DNA from: Rhodamnia argentea
Lineage: Eukaryota; Streptophyta; Magnoliopsida; Myrtales; Myrtaceae
Length of the DNA: 64,000 bases
Direction: 5' to 3'
Assembly: GCF_020921035.1 (NCBI RefSeq)
Contig: NC_063151.1
Location: 17,428,934-17,492,933 of the forward strand
Below, piece after piece: positions 22,791 through 32,927 of this stretch. A program made the position numbers and the translations under genes. Positions within the stretch are counted from its first letter, which is position 1. The number at the start of each line of letters is the position of its first letter. The notes beneath the pieces are model-generated. The model was given only the letters and a program-made list of their open reading frames with translations, was not told where the DNA came from and ran no database searches.

Positions 22791-24054
22791 GTGACATTCT
22801 GAATTCCGACCCCATTTCGAAGTTTATGAATGAATAAAATGAGCATAGATGTATTTCAGTAATTTCGCTCGGAATTGATCTCTATAGAGTTGAGTGACCA
22901 AAAGCGAATAACTAAATAAGATCTAAGTACGTGGACTAAAGAACTCGGCCGTGGATTAGTACCACGACCATAAGGATTGTCGAGGGTATATTTTGGACCA
23001 TCGCGGGTCGATCCAAGATCGGTGTTAGAACGATTTGCTAGCGTTGTGCAATCGGCTCGCGGGTGATTTCGCTTGACCATAGTATAATTTGCGAATCAAC
23101 TTGAATTGACTTCTGACGATCACGTCCTTTTGGAACCGGTAATTACCCTCACAATTACATGACAATCAAGGTCACCGTGGTTCGGATAATTCTTAAACGT
23201 GACACAAATCACGGGTCGATACGCGTGACTCCTAAGAGCCGCCCGTTAGTCCGAAATGTACTGAATTCTCAATCGGTCGATTTTGAGCGCGAAATAGACT
23301 TCGAGATTAGAGGCCGGACATTTGAGGATTCCAATATTAATAAATTGGACGACATCTCGTCGAGGACAATAAAGATTGTTTAGCACTCCACATGAATTAG
23401 AAAAGTGAAATTTAGATTGCAGTGCGAAAATTACCATTTTGCCCCCGAGTGTTTGTTACGCCCTTTGGATTTGAGTGAGGGCATTTCGGTCTTTTAATCC
23501 CCCACCCTCTTGGCGCAAAATATCTAGGAGTATATTGGTCAAAAGTGTTCTTACAAGATCAATTAAACCATGTGTTAATTATTTCCCCAAAAATCCCAAA
23601 TTCCCCACCACCAACTTCTACTATTCCTAATGTCACATCCCCTACCCCTTGAACCTCTCCACTCACATTTTCCTCCCTTTCTTTTTCTTCCATTTGAACT
23701 CATCTCTCTCTCCCCCACTCTCTCCTCTTCTTCAGCCGAATTCCCTCTCCCATTCCCTCACTCCCTCATTTTTTCTCATTTTCACTCTCTCGGTTCCCTC
23801 TCCCTTTCTAGCTCACGGGGGAAGCTCGACCGATTACCACCACCTCACCCTCCTCTCCTTCCTGCTCGGCTGTGAAGCCTCCACGCCACCGGACTGCCAC
23901 CACTTCTTCTTTCTCTCGAAAATCGCTGGCTGGACCGTGGACGTTGGGGGTCCTTAACTCGGATTGCTTGGCATCTTTGAGAGCCCCTTGTGCATAGAAT
24001 CTGGTCGCGCAAAGTGAGGGCTCATTCTTCGATTTTTCTTCACCAAATCAAGTT

Positions 24055-25179
24055 GTAAGTGGCTCCTAATCTTACTTTAGGACTATAGGATACTAAGGAG
24101 CATGATTGGATGTTGATTTGGTGAGAATATGGGCTGTTTGGGCGTGATTTATGGGAGACCGGTTCTGAGTTACTATGGCCGGTTTATGTTTGTGCCGTGT
24201 GGGGGAGAAATAGGTATGTATCATGGTGGAATAGGTGTAATATGATGGATCTATTGTGATGGTTTAGGGCCGAGTAGGTTGTCTTCGAAAATGGGCGCCT
24301 TTGAATGTCAATTTGGTGCATGTTGCTACGATTGGAATTTGTGCTTGAATGAGCTGTGAAATAAATGAAATTGCTGAGTGGACCTCTAGTATATTTGGCC
24401 ATGTGTGGGAAATGTGGAATTGAATTGGGAAATTTATGCGGAGAGCCTTAAAATTTCGATTTGGACTAATTGGGAATGTTATGTGGAATTATTGTATGGG
24501 CTGGATTTTTAGTGCAATTCGGACTTGATATGTTGGCTAAAAATGGATAAGGAAGCTTTTGAAATGCTATGATGATTTTCGACTATGGGTGAATAACGCG
24601 AACCAATTATTGAGAATTTGGCTTAATTTCCCTTATACTCGATCATGAAGTATTAAAATGTGGGCCGACTGTATTGTGGGCATGGAATGAAATGTGTATG
24701 CTCTGGTTGTGAAAGTGTGCATATGAATGTCCCGATCGTATTAACGCGAGGTTTATAGTCGATCGAAATATATGATGAGTATTTATGCACATCGTACCAT
24801 GATGCGATAATCGCGGGGTTTGTGCCCGTCCCGATGCGTATTAACGCAAGACCGACCTGATGCGTATTAACGCTTATCTATGAATTGAGATGGTAACCTG
24901 ATGCGCACTAACGCGGGTACTATATAGATGTTATTAAGCTCGATGCGATAATTGCGGGCCTGACTATTGAGCGTTTTGAGCCACATGGAGTTTATTGCCA
25001 TGCGTTGTGATTTAATTGTTGACAAGTGCCTAAGTCGAAGTTCGATCTTAGTGATGATTTGACCGGCGATTGAAAGCATGTGTCGTGTCGGTTTAATTCA
25101 ATCTTAAGTATAGTATGAATAGTCCTATGATTATTCTGGTTGATTTACGTGTTTTATAAATTGCTCGGAGGTCTTGTAG
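24055..25179 (+). other. Possible intron in the leader of the LTR ORF
   Basis: A strong donor GTAAGT (24055-24060) follows a pyrimidine-rich, possibly transcribed leader (23629-24054). A fair acceptor 'ggtcttgtag' ends at 25179, 15 bases before the ATG of the ORF at 25195. Removing this interval would join the leader to the ORF. This is a model only. Confidence 0.35.
24730..24960. repeat. Degenerate 'gatgcgtattaacgc' motif array
   Basis: A motif of the form GATGCGtAttAaCGC recurs six times within solo LTR 1 (near 24727, 24800, 24832, 24859, 24900 and 24942) at irregular spacing of 27-73 bases. Solo LTR 2 has different repeats at the equivalent place. Confidence 0.65.
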
Positions 25180-25194
25180 ACCTAGGGTAGGCTT

Positions 25195-25842
25195 ATGATC
25201 AACTTACTGGGACTCAATCTCACCCCGTCGTGGGACCTACTTTTCGGACCACCGACCTTGAGTATGCCGCCGAAACGTTTTGGGGTGCCGATGGACATCA
25301 TGCCCTCGGTTACCGAGTATCCCGTAGATGAGGATAAGGTTTACATTAGGAAAGGGAGCATAGTGTGGGTCAACGTGGGAGATGATGAGTGGAAGTCCCA
25401 TTATTTTGAGGCATGGTTTTACCGGGATGGAGATACGACCTTTGGACCTACGAGGAGCTTTGACATACCTCGGAGCATGATACCGGGCTGGTGCAATCCC
25501 ACTCCTCCGGATGGCGAAGTCTTCCACCACGAAGTCAAGCCCGAAGATAGACAATCGAAACCCCCGGAGGCGATGGAAGGAGAGCAAGTGGTGGAGCCCT
25601 CGGATGCTGATGCGGAGTCCGAAGAGCCTACTGAGTCCGAGCGGGAGCTAATGAATGAGTTTAATGCACCACTGGATTCCGAGTTCGAGTCGGAGATGGA
25701 GGACGAGTTCGATGCACCTATGGACTTGGATTCTGACTCGGAGGAGGTAGATACTCCTGGAGACGTGGAGTCGGATACTTCAGCAGAGTACGACCCGATG
25801 GCCGACGAGGACTTCTCCGATGGCAGTGTACCCGACCTTTAG
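25195..25842 (+). CDS. Intact 215-residue ORF of unknown function inside solo LTR 1
   Basis: The frame is uninterrupted for 648 bases, begins MINLLGLNLTPSWDLLF and ends SDGSVPDL. The first 115 or so residues are Trp/Pro/aromatic-rich ('SIVWVNVGDDEWKSHYFEA', 'PGWCNPTPPDGEVFHHE'). From about residue 125 the chain is very acidic, with an approximate internal repeat ('EFNAPLDSEFESEME' and 'EFDAPMDLDSDSEE'). I see no signal peptide, membrane span or retroviral domain. I do not recognise the family. It lies wholly within an LTR, so it is either a captured host sequence or an LTR-encoded accessory protein. An intact frame among so much decay suggests a young insertion or constraint. Confidence 0.5.
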   Translation: MINLLGLNLTPSWDLLFGPPTLSMPPKRFGVPMDIMPSVTEYPVDEDKVYIRKGSIVWVNVGDDEWKSHYFEAWFYRDGDTTFGPTRSFDIPRSMIPGWCNPTPPDGEVFHHEVKPEDRQSKPPEAMEGEQVVEPSDADAESEEPTESERELMNEFNAPLDSEFESEMEDEFDAPMDLDSDSEEVDTPGDVESDTSAEYDPMADEDFSDGSVPDL

Positions 25843-26180
25843 GTTTAGCTATGCCATTAGACTTTTTGGACACCTCTAAGGTAGGTATAGGCCTTAGTTA
25901 GGTCATTCTCTTTTGTGAAGTTGACCACCTCTCTCGAACCTTTACTTGTCTTGTCATTTTTAATATGTTGTAAGAATGATTGTATTTTCTTTTATGTTTA
26001 ATGTTATTCTCGTCTTCTGAAGTCATCATGTTGAGATTAACGTCTGAAGTTGTCGTCGCTTCCACATACGCATTACATTTTGCATACACGTATTTGCCGT
26101 TCGATCCTCGGAAGGTAATTAAGTAACGGTAGTCAAGGGATGTTGGTGCATTCGAAGGACACGGGGCGTGACATTTATTG

Positions 26181-26509
26181 TGTTGGATGTTGAAAACTGT
26201 TGAAACGTCTGAGATTTTATTCTCAAAACCAGCTAGCTATCTAATTAGTCCTTAATTGATTTCTTGTATCAATAATTGATTTCTTATATTTGATAGTTGT
26301 CCAATTAGTCATATTAGTTAGTTGTTATATTCACAACGATTGTGAGGATATTAGATTAGCATAATTAGGAGGAATAATTATCTATTTTCTTTTGCGTTGT
26401 ATACTTCCGTTTTGACCTTGTATATAACTCCTATAAAGGGTAGTTTGTAACCTTCTGGAAAAATAAGGAAAAATATATTTCCTCACTTACATCTTCATGG
26501 TATTAGAGC
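26181..26509 (+). mobile_element. Copia 2: 5' LTR (317 bp) and primer-binding site
   Basis: The LTR runs from TGTTGGATGTTG at 26181 to CATCTTCA at 26497, contains a TATA box ('ttgtatataactcc', near 26418), and is followed at once by TGGTATTAGAGC (26498-26509), a tRNA-Met type primer site. The solo LTR 1 target site lies 7 bases to its left. Confidence 0.75.
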
Positions 26510-26568
26510 TTGAAACTCTGGCAAACCTTCGTTAGTCTTGCGCTCTTTATTTCTACCTTATATTCAGC

Positions 26569-27583
26569 ATGTCCGATAAAACCCCCGAGAGTATTCCTAC
26601 TCCTAGCAAAATGCAACCTTCAAAAAAAAAAACTCCGATACATATTGAATCTCACCCATTTCAAATCACTACGATCAAGCGAAATGGTGATAATTTTCTT
26701 CGGTGGTCACGATGCATTCGGATGTATATTCGAGGGATAGGGAAGATGGGATATTTGACCGGGGATAAAATCGAACCAACAAAAACAGACCTGACTTGGG
26801 CTGTTTGGGATGCTAAGAATTCAACGGTGATGACGTGGCTAGTGAATTCTATGGAGGAAGAAATTGGAGCCAATTATATGTGCTGTCCTATTGTCAAGAA
26901 ATTGTGGGATAGTGTAAATCAAATGTATTCGATTTGGGGAACCGGGTCCCAAATCTATGAGCTAAAGTTGCAGCTCGGTGAGATTCAATAAGGAGACGAT
27001 ATGGTCACAAAGTATTTCAATATCTTAAGAAGGTTGTGGCGGGATCTAGGTCTCTTCAACAACTATGAGTGGAGGTCCGTTGAAGTTTTCCAGCCTTGTA
27101 AGGAGGTAACCGAGGCTGATCGTATTTTTAAGTTTCTTGCGGGCCTTCGTAATGAATTTGATGAAGTTAGAGGAAGGATACTTGGTAGACAGCCCTTCCC
27201 ATCTATTGGTGAAGCCTTTTCTGAAGTTAGAAGAGAAGAAAGACGAAGGAGTATCATGCTTGGTAAACCCAATACCGAGTAAAAGCCTATGCTGGAGGGC
27301 ATTCTGATGCTTCGGCTTTGGTTGCTTCTGAAGCAAATGTTGGCAAGTTGAGTTACACAACACGCGGGATGGATAAGAAGCCTCGTATATGGTGTGATCA
27401 TTGTAATAGGCCCCGACATACTCGGGAAACATGCTGGAAAATCCATGGGAAGCTAGCATCGTCTACGAGAGGCAGCAAGATGGGAAGCAGAACCTATCTT
27501 TCGGCCAATGAAGGTAAAACTAATCCATTCAACAAGGAGCAGATTGATCATCTCTTGCAACTACTGAAGTCTAACTTAGTCTA
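26569..27583 (+). pseudogene. Copia 2 gag, broken
   Basis: The start MSDKTPESIPTPSKMQ is followed by 'NGDNFLRWSRCIRMYI' and 'VMTWLVNSMEEEIG', the UBN2/retrotran_gag_2 core. Stops occur at 26989 and 27280. A CCHC zinc knuckle (C-x2-C-x4-H-x4-C, 'WCDHCNRPRHTRETCW') is intact near 27390-27437. The gag ends near 27583, where the frame stops, and protease follows. Confidence 0.8.
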
Positions 27584-27654
27584 GGGTAAACCAACAACAT
27601 CTATTGCCCATAAAGGTAGTAACGCAAGTGCTCTTTTCGGTGTCTCTACTACTG

Positions 27655-29090
27655 CCACTTGGATTATTGATTCGGGTGCCTCTAACCACATGATAAGTCT
27701 TCACTATTTATTCAAATCCTATTCTCCTTGTTCGGGAAATCGAAAAATCCAAATAGCCGATGGTAGTTTCTCACCCATTGCGGGAAAAGGCTTTATAAAA
27801 ATTTCAGATTATATAGACCTTTTGAATGTCCTACATGTTCCTAAACTTGCTTGTAACCTTTTTCCTGTTAGCAAATTGTCTAAAGATTCTAGCTGTCGTG
27901 TCATTTTCTTTGATTCCCATTGTGAATTTCAAGAGCAGATTTCGGGGAAGACGATTGGCGGTGCTAGAATGGTCGATGGTCTCTACTACTTTGATGAGTC
28001 CGTCTTTGATAAAAAAGCTCGGGCATGCAATACTTCTTGTTCATCTCCTGCCCAATAATAGATTTTACTATGGCATCATAGACTAGGACGTCCTAGTTTT
28101 GAATATTTAAGACATTTGTTTTTGTCTTTGTTTAAGGGTGTAGTTTTTTTTTTTTTTTTTGGTAAGGTTAAGGGTGTAGTTTTGTCATCAATTCATTGTG
28201 AAAGTTGTCTTCTTCCTAAAAGTACTCGAGTCTCTTATACTACAAAACCCTATCGTGCATCCAAACCTTTTTACTTAATTCATAATGATATTTTGGGGTC
28301 CCTCGCCTATTACTACAATAACCGAAAAAAGATGGTTTGTGACTTTCATTGATGATCACATACGCTTGAGTTGGGTCTATATGATGAGTGCTAAGTCCGA
28401 GGTTGAAAAATTATTCAAGGATTTTTATCACATGGTCACAAATCTCTTTTAAACTCAAATCAGCATTTTGCGTGCTGACCATGGCACAGAGTTTTTCAAT
28501 CGGTGTTAGGGGACTTTTTTGAGGGAAAAAGGTGTACAACACCAATCCTCTTGTCGTGATACACCCCAACAAAATGGTATTGCTGAAAGAAAGAACATGC
28601 ATCTTCTTGAAGTAGCTCATACTCTAATGTTTTCTTTGAATGTTCCTAAGTACTTGTGAGGCGAGGCTATATTGACTATATCATATTTAATTAATCGGAT
28701 GCATACCCGAGTTCTTCGATATATCATACCTTTAGAGTGCTTCAAAAAGGAATTTCCAACGGCCCGTATTCATTCAAATTTGCCTTTAAAGGTCTTTGGT
28801 TGTACTGTTTTTGTTCATTTACTTGCTCCCTTCCGGTTAAGCTTGATCCTAGAGCTGTAAAATGTATTTTTATTGGATACTCTCCAACTCAAAAGGGCTA
28901 CAAGTACTATGAACCTCAAACCAAAAAAAAATCTACCCTAGCCTTGATGTCTCGTTTCTTGAACTACAACCTTTTTTTTCGAAAAAATTTCTTAAGGGGG
29001 AGCGAGATAGTGAAGATAATTTTTTGGGTGTATCTCTTCCTAATCCACTCCCGATTTTGACTCCAACCGAATCTATTCTATCTCCTGTGT
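27655..29090 (+). pseudogene. Copia 2 protease and integrase, truncated
   Basis: Protease with intact active site 'WIIDSGASNHM' lies at 27660. The GAG-pre-integrase region 'LWHHRLGRPSFEYLRH' is interrupted by a stop near 28085. Integrase pieces are 'CESCLLPKSTRVSY', then (after a stop at 28350) 'FIDDHIRLSWVYMM', 'RADHGTEFFN' and 'DTPQQNGIAERKN'. An integrase C-terminal 'GYSPTQKGYKYYEP' lies near 28880. At least four stops and a poly-T insertion near 28146 break the frame. Sequence homology ends near 29090; RT and RNase H are absent. Confidence 0.8.
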
Positions 29091-29193
29091 CAGCCCAAAC
29101 TCAATCTTTGCCATGTGACGGTGGACCACCCCATGGGTCTTGAGAGCTTTAAGAGTCCATGTCCATTGAGAAGTTAAGATTATGCTTCCTTTT

Positions 29194-30170
29194 TGGTATC
29201 AGAGCCATAATCGTCGGTCTAAGCTAAGATTATGACTCTAAACTAGGACCTGCGAAGAAGAGAAGAATTCATACCCTCATGGAATCCTATGATGTTTCTT
29301 CATCGATACAACTTACATCTCAAGTTTTGTTAGCTCCTCCGCCAGAACTTCGAAAATCTACCGTTTTTAAGATTGACTATCTATATGAGGTAGCATATTT
29401 TGAAGACAGTAAGATTTCTAAAATGCAGCTTCCTCTTATAATTCCATATTCTGCCTTCTCCAAACCTTTTTCTTTCTCCCCCATCAAATCTATAAAACAC
29501 CTTATCGGGTATACTCCTCCCTCTGTAAAGGAATATGTCCGATCCTCTAAATTTGACCAGCATTACATCTTGGCTACCTAGCAAGAACAATTCGTAACGC
29601 TATAGATTCCTCGGGAGTTCCCACTCCAATGAATCCAACAAGGTTTCACTCACCTTCATTTTGGAGCTATTCATCTTGCTTTATCCTTCCATAGTCGAAA
29701 AGGCTTACTTGTGGTAGTAAGGATTGCTCTTCCGGATACTCGCTTCTTGGACTACCAACATGCTTGAATTGGTATAGTCCAAACTACTTTGAACGCCGAC
29801 ACAATATTTGTTACCTTGTTCCCAAATTTCAACATGGCTCTTGCTAATCCAAGCCTACTCTCAACCCTTAAAGTTCGGTTGCAAATTACATGAGCCCCTC
29901 AAACTCATAATTCTTTGGCTGCTATCCTTAATTACTAGATGGTCTACAGAGTTTAGAATCATGCTATTGATTTAAACCTTCCCACTTGAGATGAAGCTTT
30001 GATCATCTTGATAGATCATGACCAAACTTCTTGTGTCTATGTTCTCGGACGGATCCCCGGAGACCAACTTGTCAAGCTTCTCCTAGACAATGCATTTGAA
30101 AGAATTATGTTAGGTGGTAGATGACCCATACGACAATGCATTTGAAAGAAGTCGGAGGCGGTGCTCTTTT
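29194..30170 (+). pseudogene. Endogenous pararetrovirus (Caulimoviridae) fragment with movement-protein-like region
   Basis: A tRNA-Met primer-binding site TGGTATCAGAGCC (29194-29206) precedes an open frame from 29279 to 29581. After the stop, the plus strand continues in shifted and interrupted frames to about 30100. The downstream pieces resemble the movement-protein family of plant pararetroviruses (for example 'ALPDTRFLDYQHA'). Multiple stops and frame changes make it nonfunctional. No capsid, protease, RT or RNase H was found. It lies between the truncated ends of two Copia elements. Assignment rests on remembered family resemblance, so it is moderate; a Gypsy element with a similar domain cannot be excluded. 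Confidence 0.55.
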
Positions 30171-30391
30171 GAATAGCAACAGCAATAAGATTTTTGTTCG
30201 GGTATTACAGCCCATTGGACTCATGCCCCCACCAATCATCAGTCCGATCCTCGGATGCTAAAAGACACAACGGATAGAGGTAAACGTCACAGAACAATTG
30301 AAATCTATGGTAAGGGAACTAACGGAAAGTAAGTTATATGGGAAAGCTAGTAAATGGTAAATAGATGAGAGAGAAAGAGAGGGACCCAAGG

Positions 30392-30645
30392 TTACATCCC
30401 CTTATCTAGTGATATGGGATTGTGAACTGAACCGTCGGCAAGTGTAATAGAACTAGGAGACATAGAAGTGATATCGGACAATAAGTCAGAGTCACTGGTC
30501 ATATGATTGGTGGCACCCAAGTCTACGACCCGGGAAGTGGATGCGCGAGAGAGTAAACACGAGAAATTACCTAAAGAAGTTTGCGCCAAAGTAGCACTAT
30601 GAGCTGAGGAATCCGCCACCTGGTTGGGATGCACTAAGGACTCAT
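30392..30645 (-). pseudogene. Copia 3 protease region
   Basis: Minus-strand frame with 'SRVVDLGATNHMTSD', the Copia protease active site with Ser changed to Leu (DSGA to DLGA), then 'ITLADGSVHNP'. A stop follows at 30392. It continues from the gag at 30860-31442, with a frame break and stop near 30650. Confidence 0.7.
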
Positions 30646-30859
30646 ACTCGGCTTAAGACAACATAATAGTGCTAGGTAGCTCCCGGGGCTGATCAATACT
30701 CTTACGTGCTGTAGATTCCATAACATCCGTATAAGCGGCTTGTAGACGAAGCTTGGGATGTAGGGTATATCAATAAGCCTCGGTATGGCCGGTTCGTCGA
30801 CGGTGGTCACAATAATGAGAACTTTCACCACCCCTACCTCTATCATGACCACAACCAGG

Positions 30860-31442
30860 AGAGACACCAAATCTTCCACGACCACGGTAACCCCGAGCCT
30901 CCACGGCCACTAGATGAGCGAGAAACCATGGCACTAGCTATAGGTATAGAAAAAGAGAGTGCAGATGGTGAGTCGGGCATGTACCGAAGGACATGAGAGA
31001 AGACCTCATCAATTGATGGAAGAGTATTCGGAGAAGTAATATATTTTCGGAGATAAGAGTGAGTAGGATCAAGCCCTCGGAGAAATAACATAACTCTCAT
31101 ATCATCTTGGCACTTAGCCAACTCTCTATTGTTATTAATAGCGAGGCAAATAAGTGTCCGGTTCTCGCAAAGAGTGGTGAACCTATAATAGTAATCGGAT
31201 ATAGATATGTCTCCCGCATGTGGATCAAATAGCTCCTCCCAAACATCACAAATACGGTTCATGTTATCTCCACCCGTAAATATAAGATTGCACTTGTTCC
31301 AAATGGCTTTGGCTGTTGTACACCACATAAAGCGAGGACTAATCTTGGAATCCATGGTATTCCACAACAATGTCCGAATGGCAGCATCACGAGAATGGCA
31401 ATCATCAACCTTCGTTTTATTTAAAGGTGGAAGTGACGTCAA
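30860..31442 (-). pseudogene. Copia 3 gag
   Basis: A 199-codon minus-strand frame starting at 31442, with a UBN2-type gag core ('ISPRFMWCTTAKAIWNK', 'DIWEELF'-like 'DVWEELFDPHAGD') and 'VMLFLRGLDPTHSYLRK', then a Gly/Arg-rich tail. The zinc-knuckle region just after it (near 30800) survives only in another frame with one Cys altered. Pol domains beyond protease are missing, as the element is cut at 30390. Confidence 0.75.
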
Positions 31443-32559
31443 ATAACTTTTCTGGTGGTGGCTAAAAGATGTGTCTCGATTGCTATAGACCGGGAAGGAT
31501 GATTTGTCCCATCTAGTTTGACAAAACTCAACTTCAGATTGGTAATACTAGTATCAATGCTCACAATAGATTCAGTAGCCGAGTTTCTTGCCACAACTCA
31601 ATAATAAATGGTGAACTTTAACCTCAACAATTCAATAATCCAACACCGTCGAAAATATATCACCACTACTTAGAGTTCCGTCAAAAGTGACTACCAAAAT
31701 CAAATACTTCACTCCAATATAAAAAATCAGCCACAATAATTACTAACATCAAACGGAAGTGGGTCTCAATGATTTGTTGCCAATAACAGAGAATAGTTCA
31801 CCCTCTTTCACATCCACATACAATTCCTCTAATTTCTTGAACCCAACATGACAAGCATCAACATATTCAACCCCACACTAGTCAAGAAACAACACAATTA
31901 CGGTCCCAAAAGCACAACTTTTGTCATTGAAGCTGTGGTCCTTCTATAGTCCGAGTATATCACAATTTTAGACAAACGAGAACAAATCAAACTCAGTACC
32001 TAAAGAAATCGAGCACTTCGACATCCGGGCACAAGAAGAGACCTTACAGACTAGTTTTGTCATCGAAGTTGTGGTCCTTCTTGCAGACTAGGTTGTTGTT
32101 TCTCTTCTGTTGCATGACTTTTGAATTTACTACATCGATACTCCTACGGACCAGTTAGGTGTATCTTTGATGATACAAGGCAAAGAATTCATGTGAAGCG
32201 CTCGATTCCGCGAGGTACGGATGAGTGGAGCATCGAGTCGCCTTAGATGGTCATTCCTCGACTATTATGTTGGATGGTCGTGCGGGAGAAAGCTTTGAGG
32301 GCGATGAGTGAAGAAAGCTTCTTTAGTTGATGGGCGAAGCGGGGGCAATGGAAAAAACGTTTGATTTTGGGGGGGCGCGATTGGTGAAACAGGGACGATA
32401 GGTGAAAGAGTGAGGAATTAGATATGGACGATGGGTGATGAATAATTAGATGTTTGGCAGTGAGTTGTGAGCAATCGGGGACAAGTGAAAGGCCGACAGT
32501 GAAGGAGCAAGGGGCTACCGTGGTTATTTCGATAACCACGAGGGATTAGGATTTTAACC

Positions 32560-32678
32560 TTGCTCTAATACCATGTTAGAGAAAAGGAAAGAAAATTGTT
32601 ATTTGATAACTACATATTGCATCCTTATATATAGTGAGCAAACCCGTATTAATAGCCCAATAATTAAAGTTTCAACAA
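32560..32678 (-). mobile_element. Copia 3: LTR and primer-binding site
   Basis: On the minus strand a sequence starting TGTTGAAACTTTAATTATTG (32678) contains 'TATATATAAGG' and ends CTCTAACA at 32574, directly followed by TGGTATTAGAGC, the tRNA-Met-type primer site (complement of 32562-32573). The LTR is only about 105 bp if the start is right; it may be 5'-truncated. A 1.1-kb leader without a clear gene separates it from gag. Confidence 0.5.
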
Positions 32679-32927
32679 CTCCTTTGGCGGCCTGAATCTA
32701 GAAACTTGGAGGCTTCAAGAGTTGAAGACTATTTAGCAAGTTTGAGATTTCATGAACGAGGGGAATCGACGACAAAGTGTGAACTTAGATGGGCAGCTCT
32801 TTGGGGAAAAAAGGTTTGCAGCTTGTGAGTTCATTTCCAGCATTATAGGGAGGCCTCATCTCAAATTATATATAGTGCAAGGACATGGAACTAAAGCCAA
32901 TGTAGACACCGCTGATTGGTGGCCTTG

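Larger units (their letters stand above)
22790..26173 (+). mobile_element. Solo LTR 1, Gypsy-like, 3384 bp
   Basis: The element starts TGTGACATTCTGAATTCCG and ends GGGGCGTGACA, with the 5-bp target duplication TTTAT at 22785-22789 and 26174-26178. No internal retrotransposon domains, primer-binding site or polypurine tract are present, so it is a single LTR left by recombination. It resembles the element at 32928-35922 (TGTGACGTCC...CATGACA) in ends, pyrimidine-rich segment and layout. Such long LTRs starting TGTGAC are typical of plant Ty3/Gypsy elements. It is inserted 7 bp from the end of Copia 2. It carries an intact 215-codon ORF. Confidence 0.85.
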
